Assembly (NCBI RefSeq): GCF_022348165.1
Contig: NZ_JAKRFI010000010.1
Coordinates: 62,001-126,000 of the forward strand
DNA: 64,000 nucleotides
Reading direction: 5' to 3'
From: Halomonas sp. McH1-25
GTDB taxonomy: Bacteria; Pseudomonadota; Gammaproteobacteria; Pseudomonadales; Halomonadaceae
The stretch's first letter is position 1, and the number at the start of each line of letters is the position of its first letter. This document shows, one piece after another, positions 28,674 through 39,240 of this stretch. The notes beneath the pieces were generated by a model, which saw nothing but the letters and a program-made list of their open reading frames with translations, ran no database searches and was not told the DNA's origin. Made by a program: the position numbers and the translations under genes.

Positions 28674-29696
28674 ATGAACTTCGTCACGTTTCTTCGTCGC
28701 GGCACCCTCGCCAGCGCGCTGACGGCATCCTTGGCGGCAGGCGTTGTCGCTCCGGCCATGGCGGCCGACCGTGAAATGCTGAACTCGTCTTATGACATTG
28801 CCCGCGAGCTGTTTGCCACCATCAATCCCGAGTTCGTCGATTGGTGGCAGGAACAGCACGGCGAAACCGTCAATGTGAAGCAATCCCACGGCGGCTCGTC
28901 GAAGCAGGCACGCGCCATCCTCCAAGGCTTGTCAGCCGATGTGGTGACCTACAACCAGGTGACCGACGTCAATGTGCTGGCCGATGCCGGCCTGGTCGCC
29001 GAGGACTGGCAGCAACAGTTCCCCAACAATGCGTCTCCCTACTATTCGACGACTGCATTTCTGGTGCGCGAGGGCAATCCGAAAGGAATCGATAGCTGGG
29101 ACGACCTGGTCCGCGACGATGTCGAAATCGTCTTCCCCAATCCCAAGACGTCGGGCAACGGACGTTATACCTACCTGGCAGCCTGGGCCTATGCGGACAA
29201 GGCCTTCGATGGCGACGAGGAAAAGATTCGTGACTTCATGAAGCAGTTCCTCGGCAACGTGAAGGTCTTCGACACCGGCGGCCGTGGCGCTACGACGACC
29301 TTCGTCGAGCGCGGCATCGGCGACGTACTGATCAGCTTCGAGTCCGAGGTCAACAATATCCGCAAAGAGTATGGCCAGGACGATTACGACGTGGTCGTCC
29401 CGCCGGTCAGCATCCTGGCGGAATTCCCGGTGGCTGTGGTCGAGGAATATGCCGAGCGCAACGACAATCTCGACCTCGCTCGTGGCTATCTCGACTACCT
29501 GTACACCGAAGAGGCTCAGCGATTGCTCGCCGGTTTCAATTACCGGGTCAACAACGAAACCGTACAGGCCGAGTTCGCCGATGAGTTCCCCGAAACCGAA
29601 CTGCTGCGCGTCGAGGATGTCTTTGGCGGCTGGAATGAAGTGATGGAGACTCACTTCGCCAGTGGCGGTGAGCTGGATCGACTGCAGCGTCGATGA
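28674..29696 (+). CDS. sbp: sulfate/thiosulfate ABC transporter substrate-binding protein
   Basis: Periplasmic sulfate-binding protein. The start is one of two adjacent ATGs (28671/28674) just after TTGGAGCA; it opens a signal peptide ending near AMA-A. About 340 residues. Family signatures are LLNSSYD-like [56 protein letters not shown] and [25 protein letters not shown]. It is the first gene of the sbp-cysT-cysW-cysA operon, with every junction overlapping by 1-4 bases. It could equally be called CysP, since the two are not cleanly separable from sequence. Confidence 0.96.
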   Translation: MNFVTFLRRGTLASALTASLAAGVVAPAMAADREMLNSSYDIARELFATINPEFVDWWQEQHGETVNVKQSHGGSSKQARAILQGLSADVVTYNQVTDVNVLADAGLVAEDWQQQFPNNASPYYSTTAFLVREGNPKGIDSWDDLVRDDVEIVFPNPKTSGNGRYTYLAAWAYADKAFDGDEEKIRDFMKQFLGNVKVFDTGGRGATTTFVERGIGDVLISFESEVNNIRKEYGQDDYDVVVPPVSILAEFPVAVVEEYAERNDNLDLARGYLDYLYTEEAQRLLAGFNYRVNNETVQAEFADEFPETELLRVEDVFGGWNEVMETHFASGGELDRLQRR

Positions 29697-30550
29697 ACAG
29701 GATCGCTTCCCTGACGGCGATGTCCCCCAAGCGAGTGCTCCCAGGTTTCGGGCTCTCGCTGGGGGTCACGCTGCTGTTCATCTCGCTGGTGCTGTTGTTG
29801 CCATTGACCAGCCTTGTCGGGCAGCTAGCCGGTCTCAGCCTGGCGGAATACTGGGCCATCATCACCGAAGACCGTGTCGTGGCCAGTTATCTGGTCACGA
29901 TTGGCGCCGCCGCAGTCGCCGCGCTGTTCAATGCCCTGTTCGGGCTGCTGATGGCCTGGGTTCTGGTGCGCTATGAGTTTCCCGGCAAGCGCATGCTCGA
30001 TGCCCTCATGGACTTGCCTTTCGCCCTGCCTACCGCCGTCGCCGGCATTACCCTGGCCACGCTCTATTCGAGTAACGGCTGGATGGGGCAGCTACTGGCG
30101 CCGCTGGGCTTCGAAGTCGCCTATACCTGGGTCGGCATCGCCCTGGCGATGGGCTTTACCAGCATTCCCTTCGTGGTGCGTACCGTACAACCCGTCCTCG
30201 AGGATCTGCCGGGCGAGGTCGACGAGGCGGCGCTGACCCTGGGCGCCAGCGACGCCATGGCGTTCCGGCGGGTGATCCTGCCTCACCTGTGGCCGGCGCT
30301 TGTCACGGGCACCGGCCTCGCGTTCGTGCGTTCGCTGGGCGAATTCGGCGCCGTCATCTTCATTGCCGGCAACATGCCCTATGAGACGGAAATCACCTCG
30401 CTGATGATCTTCGTCAAGCTTCAGGAATACGATTACGTCGGTGCATCGGCCATTGCCTCGGTGGTGCTTGCAGTCTCGCTGATACTCTTGCTGGCGCTCA
30501 ACCTATGGCAGGGACGGTTCATTCGTCGACTGCATGGAGGCAAGGGCTGA
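29693..30550 (+). CDS. cysT: sulfate ABC transporter permease CysT
   Basis: Inner-membrane permease, 285 residues with six membrane helices. The ABC-permease EAA loop is seen as [20 protein letters not shown], preceded by [30 protein letters not shown] and [17 protein letters not shown] are typical of CysT. It pairs with CysW to form the channel. The ATG overlaps the sbp stop (ATGA). Confidence 0.97.
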   Translation: MNRIASLTAMSPKRVLPGFGLSLGVTLLFISLVLLLPLTSLVGQLAGLSLAEYWAIITEDRVVASYLVTIGAAAVAALFNALFGLLMAWVLVRYEFPGKRMLDALMDLPFALPTAVAGITLATLYSSNGWMGQLLAPLGFEVAYTWVGIALAMGFTSIPFVVRTVQPVLEDLPGEVDEAALTLGASDAMAFRRVILPHLWPALVTGTGLAFVRSLGEFGAVIFIAGNMPYETEITSLMIFVKLQEYDYVGASAIASVVLAVSLILLLALNLWQGRFIRRLHGGKG

Positions 30551-31377
30551 TGCAACGTATCGGTGATTCACCACGCATGCGGCGTGTGCTGGTCGGCCTG
30601 GCCGTCTTCCTGTCCGCTCTGTTTCTCCTGCTGCCCCTGGTCGCTATCTTCGCGCAGGCCTTTGCCGAAGGTCTCGAGTTGTTCTGGGCCAACCTCAGCG
30701 ATGAGTACACCCTGGCCGCAATCGGGCTGACCCTATTCGTTGCGGCGCTGACCATTCCGATCAATCTGGTGTTCGGCGTGTTTCTCGCCTGGCTAGTAAC
30801 GCGGTTTGCGTTTCCGGGCCGTCGTCTGCTGCAAACGCTGATCGATATTCCGTTTGCCGTATCGCCAGTGGTTGCCGGCCTGGTCTATCTGTTGCTGTAT
30901 GGACGCACTGGTTGGATCGGTGGCTGGCTGGACAGCCACGACATTCAGATCATGTTCGCCTGGCCCGGTATCGTGCTGGTGACGATTTTCGTCACCTGCC
31001 CATTCGTGGCTCGCGAATTGATTCCACTGATGCAGGCCCAAGGCGCCCGGGAAGAGGAAGCGGCGGTCACGCTCGGCGCATCGGGCTGGACCGTCTTTCG
31101 TCGTGTGACGCTGCCGAACATAAAATGGGCCCTTTTGTATGGCGTCATCCTGACCAATGCCCGCGCCGTGGGTGAGTTCGGCGCCGTCTCCGTCGTATCG
31201 GGCTCCATACGCGGGGAAACCAACACCCTACCCCTGCATGTCGAACTGCTCTATCAGGATTACAACACCGTTGGTGCCTTTACTGCTGCAGCGTTACTGG
31301 CCTTGATCGCCCTGTTCACGCTGGCCGCCAAGGCCCTTCTGGAATGGCACGCCACGCGCCGGGAGAATGCCGCATGA
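30550..31377 (+). CDS. cysW: sulfate ABC transporter permease CysW
   Basis: Second permease of the sulfate importer. The ATG at 30550 shares its first base with the cysT stop, giving 275 residues; an earlier in-frame start at 30505 would lie deep inside cysT and is rejected. The EAA loop reads [40 protein letters not shown] and [20 protein letters not shown] are CysW-specific. Six hydrophobic helices. Confidence 0.97.
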   Translation: MQRIGDSPRMRRVLVGLAVFLSALFLLLPLVAIFAQAFAEGLELFWANLSDEYTLAAIGLTLFVAALTIPINLVFGVFLAWLVTRFAFPGRRLLQTLIDIPFAVSPVVAGLVYLLLYGRTGWIGGWLDSHDIQIMFAWPGIVLVTIFVTCPFVARELIPLMQAQGAREEEAAVTLGASGWTVFRRVTLPNIKWALLYGVILTNARAVGEFGAVSVVSGSIRGETNTLPLHVELLYQDYNTVGAFTAAALLALIALFTLAAKALLEWHATRRENAA

Positions 31378-32456
31378 GCATCCGCCTCGAAAACATTGCC
31401 AAGACCTTCGGCAACAACACCGCGCTGGAACCGCTGAATCTGGATATCGCCGAAGGCGAGCTCGTCGGTTTGCTTGGTCCGTCCGGCTCGGGAAAGACGA
31501 CACTGTTGCGGATCGTTGCCGGCCTCGAACAGGCGGACAGCGGCACGATCCATTTCGGCGACCGCGACGTCACGAACATGCACGTACGCGACCGGCGCAT
31601 CGGCTTCGTCTTCCAGCACTACGCCCTGTTCCGACACATGAGCGTGTTCGACAACGTGGCTTTCGGGTTGACCGCCCTGCCCCGTCGCGCTCGCCCCTCG
31701 AGCGGCGAGATTCGCTCACGGGTACACCGGCTGCTGGAAATGGTACGCCTCGAGGAGTTCGCCAACCGCTACCCGGCCCAGCTATCCGGCGGGCAGCAGC
31801 AACGCGTCTCGCTGGCCCGCGCTCTGGCCCTGAAGCCTGACGTGCTGCTGCTCGACGAACCCTTCGGGGCGCTCGATGCCAAGGTCCGCCAGGATCTGCG
31901 TCGCTGGCTGCGTCACTTGCACGACGAACTCAACTTCACCAGCGTCTTCGTCACCCACGACCAGGAGGAAGCTCTGGAGCTGTCCGACCGGGTCGTGGTG
32001 ATGAGCAACGGACGTATCGAGCAGATCGACGACCCGGATACGCTCTACCGCCAGCCGGCGAATCGCTTCGTCTTCGAGTTTCTGGGCGACGTCAACCGCC
32101 TTGAAGGCAACGTACGCGACGGAACGCTGACCTGTGGCGATGCCAGCCTGTCAGTCGATCTCAACGACGGATTCCATGAATTGCTGTTGCGTCCTCATGA
32201 GCTCAAGCTGAGCGAGGCAGCCAGCGACGATGCCCACCTGCCGGTCTGCGTCACCGCGATATCCCCGGTGGGCGCGGAAGTGCGCGTCGAACTGGAGGCG
32301 GACTGGCTGGCCGAACCCTGGATGGCCACGGTGAGACATGCCGACTTCGAACGTCTAACCATCAAGCGCGGCCAGCGTCTGTTCGTGACGCCACGGCGCT
32401 GGCACCGCTTCGCAGAGACGACATCCCATCGGTCTCGGGCGAGCCTGACCTCGTAG
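31374..32456 (+). CDS. cysA: sulfate/thiosulfate ABC transporter ATP-binding protein
   Basis: ATPase of the sulfate importer. The ATG at 31374 overlaps the cysW stop (ATGA); 360 residues. Walker A is GPSGSGKTT, the Q-loop FVFQHYALF, the signature [16 protein letters not shown], Walker [13 protein letters not shown] and the switch His [13 protein letters not shown]-terminal TOBE/MOP-like regulatory region (~ residues 240-350) follows, as in CysA and MalK. It is the last gene of the operon. Confidence 0.97.
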   Translation: MSIRLENIAKTFGNNTALEPLNLDIAEGELVGLLGPSGSGKTTLLRIVAGLEQADSGTIHFGDRDVTNMHVRDRRIGFVFQHYALFRHMSVFDNVAFGLTALPRRARPSSGEIRSRVHRLLEMVRLEEFANRYPAQLSGGQQQRVSLARALALKPDVLLLDEPFGALDAKVRQDLRRWLRHLHDELNFTSVFVTHDQEEALELSDRVVVMSNGRIEQIDDPDTLYRQPANRFVFEFLGDVNRLEGNVRDGTLTCGDASLSVDLNDGFHELLLRPHELKLSEAASDDAHLPVCVTAISPVGAEVRVELEADWLAEPWMATVRHADFERLTIKRGQRLFVTPRRWHRFAETTSHRSRASLTS

Positions 32457-32559
32457 GCTGCACAAGTCTCTGCGCTTCTGGTTGTCGGCCCACCGACGTT
32501 ATACTGCCGCCCGACACGCTATCGAGCGGCAGTTTTCATTGCAGCGAGGAGAACACATC

Positions 32560-33153
32560 ATGCGCTTACTCAAGACCGTAGCCTGGCTAGGCGGGGTGCT
32601 GGCCATCATGCTGGTGGCCGGCTGTGCGAGCAGCCCCCACTACCTGCAGACCAACCCCACAGTGAGCGGCAACCTGCCCCAGGTAGGCAATGGGCAAAGC
32701 GTTACCGTCACGGTCGTGGATGGACGGGAATCCAATGTGCTGGGTACCCGCAGCGGCGCGGCCATGGCCAACGACACCATCACCGTCGAAGCCTACGACG
32801 TCATCCCCAAGTTGCAGGCACAGGCGCAAGCGGCGCTCTCGCAGATGGGCTTTGCCCCCACTACGCAACCCGCCCCGGACCGGCCAAGCATGACCTTGAC
32901 GCTGACCCAGCTAAATTACGCCAAGACCGATGCCGAGCCCGTCATCGACAAGGCACAATTGCTGGCTCGTCTGCGCGCCGAGGTCGCCAACGACGACTTG
33001 ATCTACACCGGCACCTACACGGCAAAGCGCGAGCAGACCTATGCCCTCTCGCCCGACCGCGACGCCAACACCGAAATGGTCAACGATGTCCTGAGCCGCG
33101 CCCTGGCGCGTGCCTTCAACGACCCGCAGGTCGGTCAGCTACTCGCTCGCTAG
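32560..33153 (+). CDS. yajG: YajG-family lipoprotein
   Basis: Predicted outer-membrane lipoprotein, 197 residues. The ATG at 32560 is preceded by GAGGAGAA. The signal peptide ends in the lipobox VAGC. The mature protein has the YajG pattern of an N-terminal VTVVDGRES strand and a C-terminal helix with NTEMVNDVLSRALARAFNDP. Function is unknown. It converges on tpm, and the two stop codons overlap in the palindrome CTAG (33150-33153). Confidence 0.85.
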   Translation: MRLLKTVAWLGGVLAIMLVAGCASSPHYLQTNPTVSGNLPQVGNGQSVTVTVVDGRESNVLGTRSGAAMANDTITVEAYDVIPKLQAQAQAALSQMGFAPTTQPAPDRPSMTLTLTQLNYAKTDAEPVIDKAQLLARLRAEVANDDLIYTGTYTAKREQTYALSPDRDANTEMVNDVLSRALARAFNDPQVGQLLAR

Positions 33154-33800
33154 TCAGCTACGCCGACCCGCCCGGGGCCGCGCCGGCATAGCGACCAGAC
33201 CTGCTCGCCGAAGCCACGCTCATCGGGTGGGCTGGTCTCCAGCAGCATCAGCTCGAAGTTGGCTGCCAGTAACCGGCGCACCTCTTCCTCGTCCACCGAA
33301 AACGGCGGGCCCGCGTCGGGCCCGCCGGGATGCGTCAGCGTCACCAACAAGCCGCGTGCCCCCGGCGGCAGCAATTGGGCAAGATGCAAGGCATAGCGCT
33401 GTCGAGTGGCCGGTGGCAGCGCGATCAGCGCCGCCCGGTCATAGAAGGCCTGGAACTCCTTGGCCTGCTCCACATGTACATGAAAGAAGTCACCGCACCA
33501 GAGCTCCACACTGGCCTGCCGATAGACCCGAAAATACCCCTGCCGGTAGCGGGAGACGTCGCCTTCCCCCTCGGCCAGGAACTGCTCGATGGCCTCGGGG
33601 GCGAGCTCGATCCCCAGCACTGGATGCCCCTGAGAGGCCAACCAGCGCATGTCCAGGCTCTTGCCGCATAGCGGCACGAGTACCTTGGCGCCGACTGGCA
33701 CGGCCAGAGTCTCCCAATACTTGATCAGTGCGGGATGCGTTTCGCTGCGATGAAAGCCGATACGTCCTTCACGCCATCGCTGCAGCCACTCTTGGGGCAT
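33150..33800 (-). CDS. tpm: thiopurine S-methyltransferase family protein
   Basis: SAM-dependent methyltransferase of the bacterial TPMT group, some of which methylate selenium or tellurium oxyanions. 216 residues. Markers are the opening WLQRWREGRIGFHRSETHP, motif I VLVPLCGKSLDMRWLASQGH, VLGIELAPEAI and WCGDFF, then YDRAALIALPPATRQRY. Its real substrate in this organism is not known. It stands alone on the minus strand, 56 bp downstream of the SH3 protein gene. Confidence 0.93.
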   Translation of the reverse strand: MPQEWLQRWREGRIGFHRSETHPALIKYWETLAVPVGAKVLVPLCGKSLDMRWLASQGHPVLGIELAPEAIEQFLAEGEGDVSRYRQGYFRVYRQASVELWCGDFFHVHVEQAKEFQAFYDRAALIALPPATRQRYALHLAQLLPPGARGLLVTLTHPGGPDAGPPFSVDEEEVRRLLAANFELMLLETSPPDERGFGEQVWSLCRRGPGRVGVAD

Positions 33801-33856
33801 CGTCGTCCTTCCGGCTTGTCACGGTGAACGTCTCACCGCTCGTGCATGGAACCCGC

Positions 33857-34468
33857 TCAGAACCAGCGGTCGCGCTTGTTGCGTCGACGCGGCAAGTGAG
33901 GAACCAGCAGACCCACTATCAGCCCGGCACCGGCCACCCCACCGCCATACATGAAGTAGCGCATCAGCAGGTCCTGCTCTTGGGTATCGAGCCTGGCCTG
34001 CAGGCCACGAATCCGATCCTCGGCCTGGCTAGTCTGCTGATTCAGCTCGGCGTTGCGACGCTCCAGCTCGGCGATGCGTGCCTCGCGCTGCTTGAGCGTT
34101 TCGGTCATGGTGGCCACACGGCTCTGCCACTCTTCATCGATACCCTCGAGGCGAGCACTGAGCGTCTCGGTTCGCGCCTGCAGCTCGGGCACGCGATCGC
34201 TGACACTACGCTCGGCCTGGAGCTGATCGCTTTCTATCCACACTTCGTCGCCATTCGGTGCCCTCACCCGCGTATAGTCGCCCTGGGTCTCGAGCACGGT
34301 GACCTCATCGCCGGACGTCAGCGTACCGACGATGCGATACTCATTGGTGGGCCCACTGCGCACATAGGTTTCCAGGTCATCCGCAACCCAGCGGACGTCT
34401 TGGGCCTGGCTATCCAAAGCCGCCAGGCTGAGTGTCAAACATGCAAACAAATATTTGATTTTACGCAT
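33857..34468 (-). CDS. TIGR04211-type SH3 domain protein with coiled coil and C-terminal membrane anchor
   Basis: Envelope protein of 203 residues, related to E. coli YgiM. A signal peptide (to about SQA-Q, residue 22) is followed by a bacterial SH3 domain at ~25-85 (VRSGPTNEYRIVGTLTSGDEV), a long heptad-rich coiled coil at ~90-165, one membrane helix at ~172-190 (GGVAGAGLIVGLLVPHL) and a basic RRRNKRDR tail. The layout suggests an inner-membrane-anchored periplasmic rod with an SH3 head. Function unestablished. Confidence 0.88.
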   Translation of the reverse strand: MRKIKYLFACLTLSLAALDSQAQDVRWVADDLETYVRSGPTNEYRIVGTLTSGDEVTVLETQGDYTRVRAPNGDEVWIESDQLQAERSVSDRVPELQARTETLSARLEGIDEEWQSRVATMTETLKQREARIAELERRNAELNQQTSQAEDRIRGLQARLDTQEQDLLMRYFMYGGGVAGAGLIVGLLVPHLPRRRNKRDRWF

Positions 34469-34578
34469 TTTATGCTGCCGTCATCTTGACCTTCGGATGG
34501 CTCTCTGGGCAACTGCCCCACACGATGTACGGGCCGTCGATCCTCTCGAGCCCGTAGATGCCATGGCAGTTCCGGCAC

Positions 34579-34601
34579 TCATCCACACTTTCTGTGGATA
34601 A
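34579..34601. promoter_or_regulatory. inverted pair of DnaA-box-like sites
   Basis: The 213-bp gap between the SH3 gene and the DUF1820 gene holds TCATCCACA (34579-34587, one mismatch to TTATCCACA) and, five bases on, TGTGGATAA (34593-34601), an exact DnaA box in the opposite orientation. Together they also form a 7-bp stem (ATCCACA/TGTGGAT). Either DnaA binding or a simple RNA hairpin after the DUF1820 gene could explain it. The rest of the gap shows nothing recognisable. Confidence 0.45.
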
Positions 34602-34681
34602 ACCTTGGGAAAACCTCGACCGGAACATTTCGGGAACGGCGAACTGTCTGGCAAGGCCACGATTCGATCAATTTTTAATCA

Positions 34682-35011
34682 TCAACTGTCATCTCTGGGC
34701 GGCAGGGAAAACGGACGCGGAAACTCGGCGACCTTCCCCTGCGCCGTGACTGCCTTGGGCGTTCCTTCCCGCTCGACCTCGTCGATACGCACGATCGCAT
34801 TGAGTGGAATATAACTGCGATTGACGCCTTCGAAGGTCCGCTTGAGCTTCTCGGACGACGGGTCGACGACGAGCTTCGAGTTATCCTCGAAGACGAATGT
34901 TTCGACCTCGATGAAGCCCCACAGATCGCTCTGGAAAATATCGCGGGCGTAAAGTTCCCAGATTTCACCCTGATTGTGAAAGACCACCCGATAAATCGGC
35001 TTCGCTGCCAT
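34682..35011 (-). CDS. DUF1820 family protein
   Basis: A 109-residue cytoplasmic protein of the DUF1820 family, widespread in gammaproteobacteria. Conserved segments are YRVVFHNQGEIWELYARDI, SDLWGFIEVETFVF and RSYIPLNAIVRIDEVEREG. No signal peptide, membrane helix or enzymatic motif is visible. It is divergent from miaB, which it often neighbours. Function unknown. Confidence 0.88.
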   Translation of the reverse strand: MAAKPIYRVVFHNQGEIWELYARDIFQSDLWGFIEVETFVFEDNSKLVVDPSSEKLKRTFEGVNRSYIPLNAIVRIDEVEREGTPKAVTAQGKVAEFPRPFSLPPRDDS

Positions 35012-35232
35012 ACCGCTCCCATCTGCTCATTGGCAAAACGCAAAGAATATCACAGACGCGGGGGCTTCGAAGCGCGCCCCGCAGGAGACTGGCCAAGGCC
35101 CCTATCCCCTACGTATAATTCATCGCCACATTCTATTCCACGGCCTGTCGGCCACTATCGGTCCGGCCACATCGGCCATGCATTCACTCCTATCACGGAC
35201 AAGTCGGGCCTTTGTCGACCCGACGGCACGCT

Positions 35233-36576
35233 ATGACGAAGAAGCTCTTCATCAAGACTCACGGTTGCCAGATGAACGAGTACGACTCTGCCCGCATGGC
35301 GGATCTGCTCGGCGAATCCCATCAGATGGAGCTGACCGACGACGAGCGCGAAGCCGACGTCATTCTGCTCAACACCTGCTCGATTCGCGAAAAGGCCCAG
35401 GAGAAGGTATTCCACCAGCTCGGTCGCTGGAAAAAGCTCAAGCAGGCCAATCCCGGCCTGGTCATCGGGGTCGGGGGGTGCGTGGCCAGCCAGGAAGGCG
35501 AGAATCTGCGCAAGCGTGCGCCCCATGTCGATATGGTGTTCGGCCCGCAGACGCTGCACCGCATCCCGTCGATGCTCGATTCGCGCCGCGACAACCAGAT
35601 TTCCGTGGTCGACGTGACGTTCCCCGAGATCGAGAAGTTCGATCACCTGCCCAAGCCAAGCTCGGACGGGGCCACGGCGTTCGTCTCGATCATGGAAGGC
35701 TGTTCCAAGTACTGTACGTTCTGCGTCGTGCCCTACACGCGGGGTGAGGAAGTCTCGCGCCCCTTCGAGGCGGTGATGGACGAAATCATGCACTTGGCCG
35801 ACCAGGGTGTGCGCGAGGTCAATCTACTGGGACAGAACGTCAATGCCTATCGCGGCGAGAATGCCTTGGGCGACGAGATCGACCTGGCCGAGCTGATCGC
35901 CTGCGTTGCCGCCATCGACGGCATCGATCGCATCCGCTTCACCACCTCGCATCCGGTGGAGTTTTCCGACAGTCTGATCGAGGCCTATGGCGAGATCCCC
36001 GAGCTGGTCAGTCACTTGCATCTGCCGGTGCAGTCCGGCTCCAATCGCATCCTGGCCGCCATGAAGCGGGGTCACGAAGTCGAAGAGTACGTCGCCAAGC
36101 TCGAACGTATCCGTGCGCTGCGTCCCGATATCAGTTTCTCGTCGGATTTCATTATCGGCTTCCCCGGCGAGACCGAGCAGGACTTCGAGGACACCATGGA
36201 TCTGATCCATCGTATCGGCTTCGACGTCTCGTTCAGCTTCGTCTATTCGGCGCGCCCCGGGACACCGGCCGCCGCTCTGGAAGACGACACCCCGGAAGCG
36301 GTCAAGAAGCAGCGCCTGGCCATCTTGCAGGAGCGCATCAACCAGAATGCCCTGCAGATCAGCCGGCGCATGGTCGGCACGACGCAACGCATCCTGGTTA
36401 CCGGTTTTTCGCCCAAGGATCCCGCCCAGTTGTCCGGGCGCACCGAGAACAACCGCGTCGTCAACTTCCTCGCTCCCGACCCCACCGAACTGATCGGTAG
36501 CTTCGTCGATGTCGAAATCAGCGAAGCCTTGCCCAATTCGCTGCGCGGCGAACTGGTAACTGCCGAGGTTCATTGA
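35233..36576 (+). CDS. miaB: tRNA-2-methylthio-N6-dimethylallyladenosine synthase
   Basis: Radical-SAM methylthiotransferase that converts i6A37 to ms2i6A37 in tRNAs. The ATG at 35233 gives 447 residues, the usual length; an in-frame ATG at 35212 is less likely. The N-terminal auxiliary-cluster cysteines lie in [11 protein letters not shown] (~11), NTCSIR (~47) and GGCVAS (~82). The radical-SAM cluster is GCSKYCTFC (~156). The C-terminal TRAM domain ends near EVH. It opens the miaB-phoH-ybeY-corC-lnt block, conserved in gammaproteobacteria. Confidence 0.98.
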   Translation: MTKKLFIKTHGCQMNEYDSARMADLLGESHQMELTDDEREADVILLNTCSIREKAQEKVFHQLGRWKKLKQANPGLVIGVGGCVASQEGENLRKRAPHVDMVFGPQTLHRIPSMLDSRRDNQISVVDVTFPEIEKFDHLPKPSSDGATAFVSIMEGCSKYCTFCVVPYTRGEEVSRPFEAVMDEIMHLADQGVREVNLLGQNVNAYRGENALGDEIDLAELIACVAAIDGIDRIRFTTSHPVEFSDSLIEAYGEIPELVSHLHLPVQSGSNRILAAMKRGHEVEEYVAKLERIRALRPDISFSSDFIIGFPGETEQDFEDTMDLIHRIGFDVSFSFVYSARPGTPAAALEDDTPEAVKKQRLAILQERINQNALQISRRMVGTTQRILVTGFSPKDPAQLSGRTENNRVVNFLAPDPTELIGSFVDVEISEALPNSLRGELVTAEVH

Positions 36577-36588
36577 AAACTGCGCCAT

Positions 36589-36610
36589 TGCCCCAACCTT
36601 GGTTGGGGCA
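36589..36610 (+). terminator. hairpin after miaB
   Basis: TGCCCCAACC (36589-36598), TT, GGTTGGGGCA (36601-36610). The near-perfect palindrome lies 12 bp after the miaB stop, without a following T-run. It may reduce read-through into phoH or stabilise the miaB message. Confidence 0.6.
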
Positions 36611-36652
36611 TAAGCTCAACTTACCATTTCGCACACAACGGGCCTTCTCGTC

Positions 36653-37732
36653 TTGAGTGAAAACAGTTCTCAGGCACATCGCATCCTCACGCTGACCCTC
36701 GAACCCAACGACCCCATGCGGCTGGCCAATCTCTGCGGCCAGCAGGACGAACACCTCAAGCTGGTCGAGTCACGCCTCGGCGTGACGCTGCGCAATCGCG
36801 GCAATACCTTTCAATTGGCCGGGCCGGGCTCGCGCGTCAAGGCTGCCGCCAATGTCATCGAGCATCTCTACCGCGAAACCGAAGGTAGCCAGCTCGAGCC
36901 GGACACCGTGCACCTGTTCCTTCAGGAGTCCGGCATCGAGGCACTGGAAGAAGAGGAAGGCAGCGATGACGACGGCGAAGTGGTGATTCGCACGCCGCGC
37001 TCGTTGATCAAGCCTCGCGGCCTCAATCAGCAGAACTACGTTGCGAGTATCCGCAAGCACGACATCAATTTTGGCATCGGCCCTGCCGGTACCGGCAAGA
37101 CGTACCTGGCCGTTGCCGCTGCCGTGGAAGCGCTGAACCTGCAGGAAGTGCGTCGTATCCTGCTGGTTCGTCCGGCCGTCGAGGCCGGCGAGAAGCTGGG
37201 TTTCCTGCCCGGCGATCTGGCCCAGAAGATCGATCCATACCTGCGTCCGCTCTACGATGCCCTCTACGAGATGATCGGCTTCGAGCAGGTCGGCAAGCTG
37301 ATCGAGCGCCAGATCATCGAGATCGCGCCGCTGGCCTACATGCGCGGGCGGACGTTGAACAACGCGTTCATCATTCTCGACGAAAGTCAGAACACCACGC
37401 GCGAACAGATGAAAATGTTCCTGACGCGCATCGGTTTCGGCTCCACGGCAGTCATTACCGGCGACGTGACCCAGGTCGACCTGCCCCGCGGTCAATCCTC
37501 GGGGCTGATCCAGGTGCTCGACGTTCTCAAGGATACCCCCGGGATCGGGGTCACCCATTTCGCCGCCAAGGACGTTGTACGACACCCGCTGGTACAGCGC
37601 ATCATCGAGGCCTACGATCTCTTCGAGGCCGAACAGGAAGCCCAGCAGCGCGCCCGCAAGGAAGCGCGCGATCAGGCACGCCGGGAAGAACAGGCGCGCA
37701 ACAACGGCGAGAACGGGAGCGTTTCGTCATGA
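36653..37732 (+). CDS. ybeZ: PhoH-family ATPase (YbeZ)
   Basis: Cytoplasmic PhoH-like P-loop protein that works with the endonuclease YbeY in rRNA and RNA metabolism. 359 residues. An N-terminal KH-like segment (~20-90) precedes the ATPase: Walker [17 protein letters not shown] near 143, Walker [12 protein letters not shown] near 240, then [12 protein letters not shown]. The start is a TTG at 36653: an in-frame TAA at 36611 excludes any earlier start, and the next ATG (36716) would cut the conserved N-terminus. Its stop overlaps the ybeY start (ATGA). Confidence 0.95.
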   Translation: MSENSSQAHRILTLTLEPNDPMRLANLCGQQDEHLKLVESRLGVTLRNRGNTFQLAGPGSRVKAAANVIEHLYRETEGSQLEPDTVHLFLQESGIEALEEEEGSDDDGEVVIRTPRSLIKPRGLNQQNYVASIRKHDINFGIGPAGTGKTYLAVAAAVEALNLQEVRRILLVRPAVEAGEKLGFLPGDLAQKIDPYLRPLYDALYEMIGFEQVGKLIERQIIEIAPLAYMRGRTLNNAFIILDESQNTTREQMKMFLTRIGFGSTAVITGDVTQVDLPRGQSSGLIQVLDVLKDTPGIGVTHFAAKDVVRHPLVQRIIEAYDLFEAEQEAQQRARKEARDQARREEQARNNGENGSVSS

Positions 37733-38226
37733 GCGCAGCACCGCCACCGGTCGTCGACCGTCAGGTCGCTGTGAGCGCGGAAGAGCAGGCGCTGCTTCCC
37801 GGTGAGCAAGAGCTGGTCGCCTGGGTCGCTGCCGTCCTCGCCCGCCACGACGTAGCGCCGGATAGCGAAGTGACGATCCGTCTGGTGGATAGCGAGGAAA
37901 GCCAAGCGCTGAATCGCGACTACCGGGGCAAGGACAAGCCGACCAATGTACTCTCCTTCCCCTTCGAAGCGCCTCCCGGCATGGAGGACGTAGCCCTGCT
38001 TGGCGACCTCGTCATCTGCCATGCCGTGGTCGCCGGCGAAGCGCAGGAACAGGGCAAGCCCCTTCCCCACCACTATGCGCATATGGTCGTACACGGCACC
38101 TTGCATTTGCTGGGCTACGATCATATAGAAGATGCTGAGGCCGACGAGATGGAAGCGCTCGAGCGCGAGATCCTGAGCGACTTCGGCATCGCCGACCCCT
38201 ATGCCTTGGATGATGTGCAAGACTAG
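37729..38226 (+). CDS. ybeY: rRNA maturation endoribonuclease YbeY
   Basis: Zinc-dependent single-strand RNA endonuclease needed for 16S rRNA 3'-end maturation and ribosome quality control. 165 residues. The metal site is [11 protein letters not shown] near residues 121-131 (H-x3-H-x5-H). The conserved [15 protein letters not shown] and LLGDLVIC are present. The N-terminal ~20 residues are family-variable. Its ATG overlaps the phoH stop, implying coupled translation. Confidence 0.97.
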   Translation: MSAAPPPVVDRQVAVSAEEQALLPGEQELVAWVAAVLARHDVAPDSEVTIRLVDSEESQALNRDYRGKDKPTNVLSFPFEAPPGMEDVALLGDLVICHAVVAGEAQEQGKPLPHHYAHMVVHGTLHLLGYDHIEDAEADEMEALEREILSDFGIADPYALDDVQD

Positions 38227-38275
38227 CCCCAAGGCACGAGGCAACGCCTGACAATGAGGATATGAGACCAGACGC

Positions 38276-39163
38276 ATGAGCGAAGACCGATCGAGCAGCC
38301 AGGCTAACAAGTCCTGGCTCGATAAGTTGTTCAGCGCCTTTTCCAGCGACTCGGATGAACCCAGCTCACGCGACGAGTTGCTTGTTTTCCTGCGCGAAGC
38401 CGGCACTCGGCTTCGCCTCGATCAGGATGCCCTGACCATCATCGAAGGGGCTTTCCAGATCAGCGACCAGCAGACCCGCGAGGTCATGATTCCACGCTCG
38501 CAGGTCACCGCCCTCGAAGTCGACCAAGATCCGGACGACTACCTGCCGGTGATCTTCGAAACCGGTCACTCCCGCTACCCCGTGATCGGGGAAAACCTCG
38601 ACGAGGTACTGGGCATCCTGTTGGTCAAGGACTTGTTACCCCTGCTGCAGATGCAGGAAGGCAGTGTCCGAGGCAAGATCGATCTGCGCGATGTGATTCG
38701 CCCCGCCATGTTCATCCCCGAGTCGAAGCGCCTGAATAGCCTGCTCAAGGAGTTTCGCGATACCCACAACCACATGGCGGTGGTCGTCGACGAGTATGGC
38801 GGCACCGCCGGCATCGTCACCATCGAGGACATCCTCGAACAGATCGTCGGCGACATCGAGGACGAACACGATATCGAGGAAGAGGAAGATATCCGCGACA
38901 TGGGCAACGGCGTCTTCGCCATCCGCGCCCTGACGCCGATCGACGAGTTCAACGACCGCTTCGATACACAGTTCTCGGACGAGGAATTCGACACGGTGGG
39001 CGGCTTGGTCATGCAGCGCTTCGGGCATTTGCCGCGGCGCGGCGAGTACGCGGATCTGGGAGGATGGCGCTTCACCGTGCTGGGTGCCGACAATCGTCGG
39101 ATCCGGCTGCTCCAGGCCGAACGGCTCGAGGAAGTCGCCAGCGGTGAGGACAGCGAGCGGTAA
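38276..39163 (+). CDS. corC: CorC/YbeX CBS-domain protein
   Basis: Cytoplasmic protein with a CBS-domain pair (~70-190; REVMIPRSQVTALEVDQDP, HSRYPVIGENLDEVLGIL, MAVVVDEYGGTAGIVT) and a C-terminal CorC_HlyC domain (~205-285; FDTVGGLVMQRFGHLPRRGE). It was named for magnesium/cobalt efflux in Salmonella; more recent work links YbeX to ribosome assembly. It has no membrane (DUF21) domain. It sits 50 bp after ybeY and 78 bp before lnt, the usual order. Confidence 0.95.
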   Translation: MSEDRSSSQANKSWLDKLFSAFSSDSDEPSSRDELLVFLREAGTRLRLDQDALTIIEGAFQISDQQTREVMIPRSQVTALEVDQDPDDYLPVIFETGHSRYPVIGENLDEVLGILLVKDLLPLLQMQEGSVRGKIDLRDVIRPAMFIPESKRLNSLLKEFRDTHNHMAVVVDEYGGTAGIVTIEDILEQIVGDIEDEHDIEEEEDIRDMGNGVFAIRALTPIDEFNDRFDTQFSDEEFDTVGGLVMQRFGHLPRRGEYADLGGWRFTVLGADNRRIRLLQAERLEEVASGEDSER

Positions 39164-39240
39164 CCACTTCCGCAGCGGTTCTGTCGAGTTCCTGCATAGG
39201 CTCTGGTATAAGGGGCACGTCTGACAAGGAGTGCCTCTCG

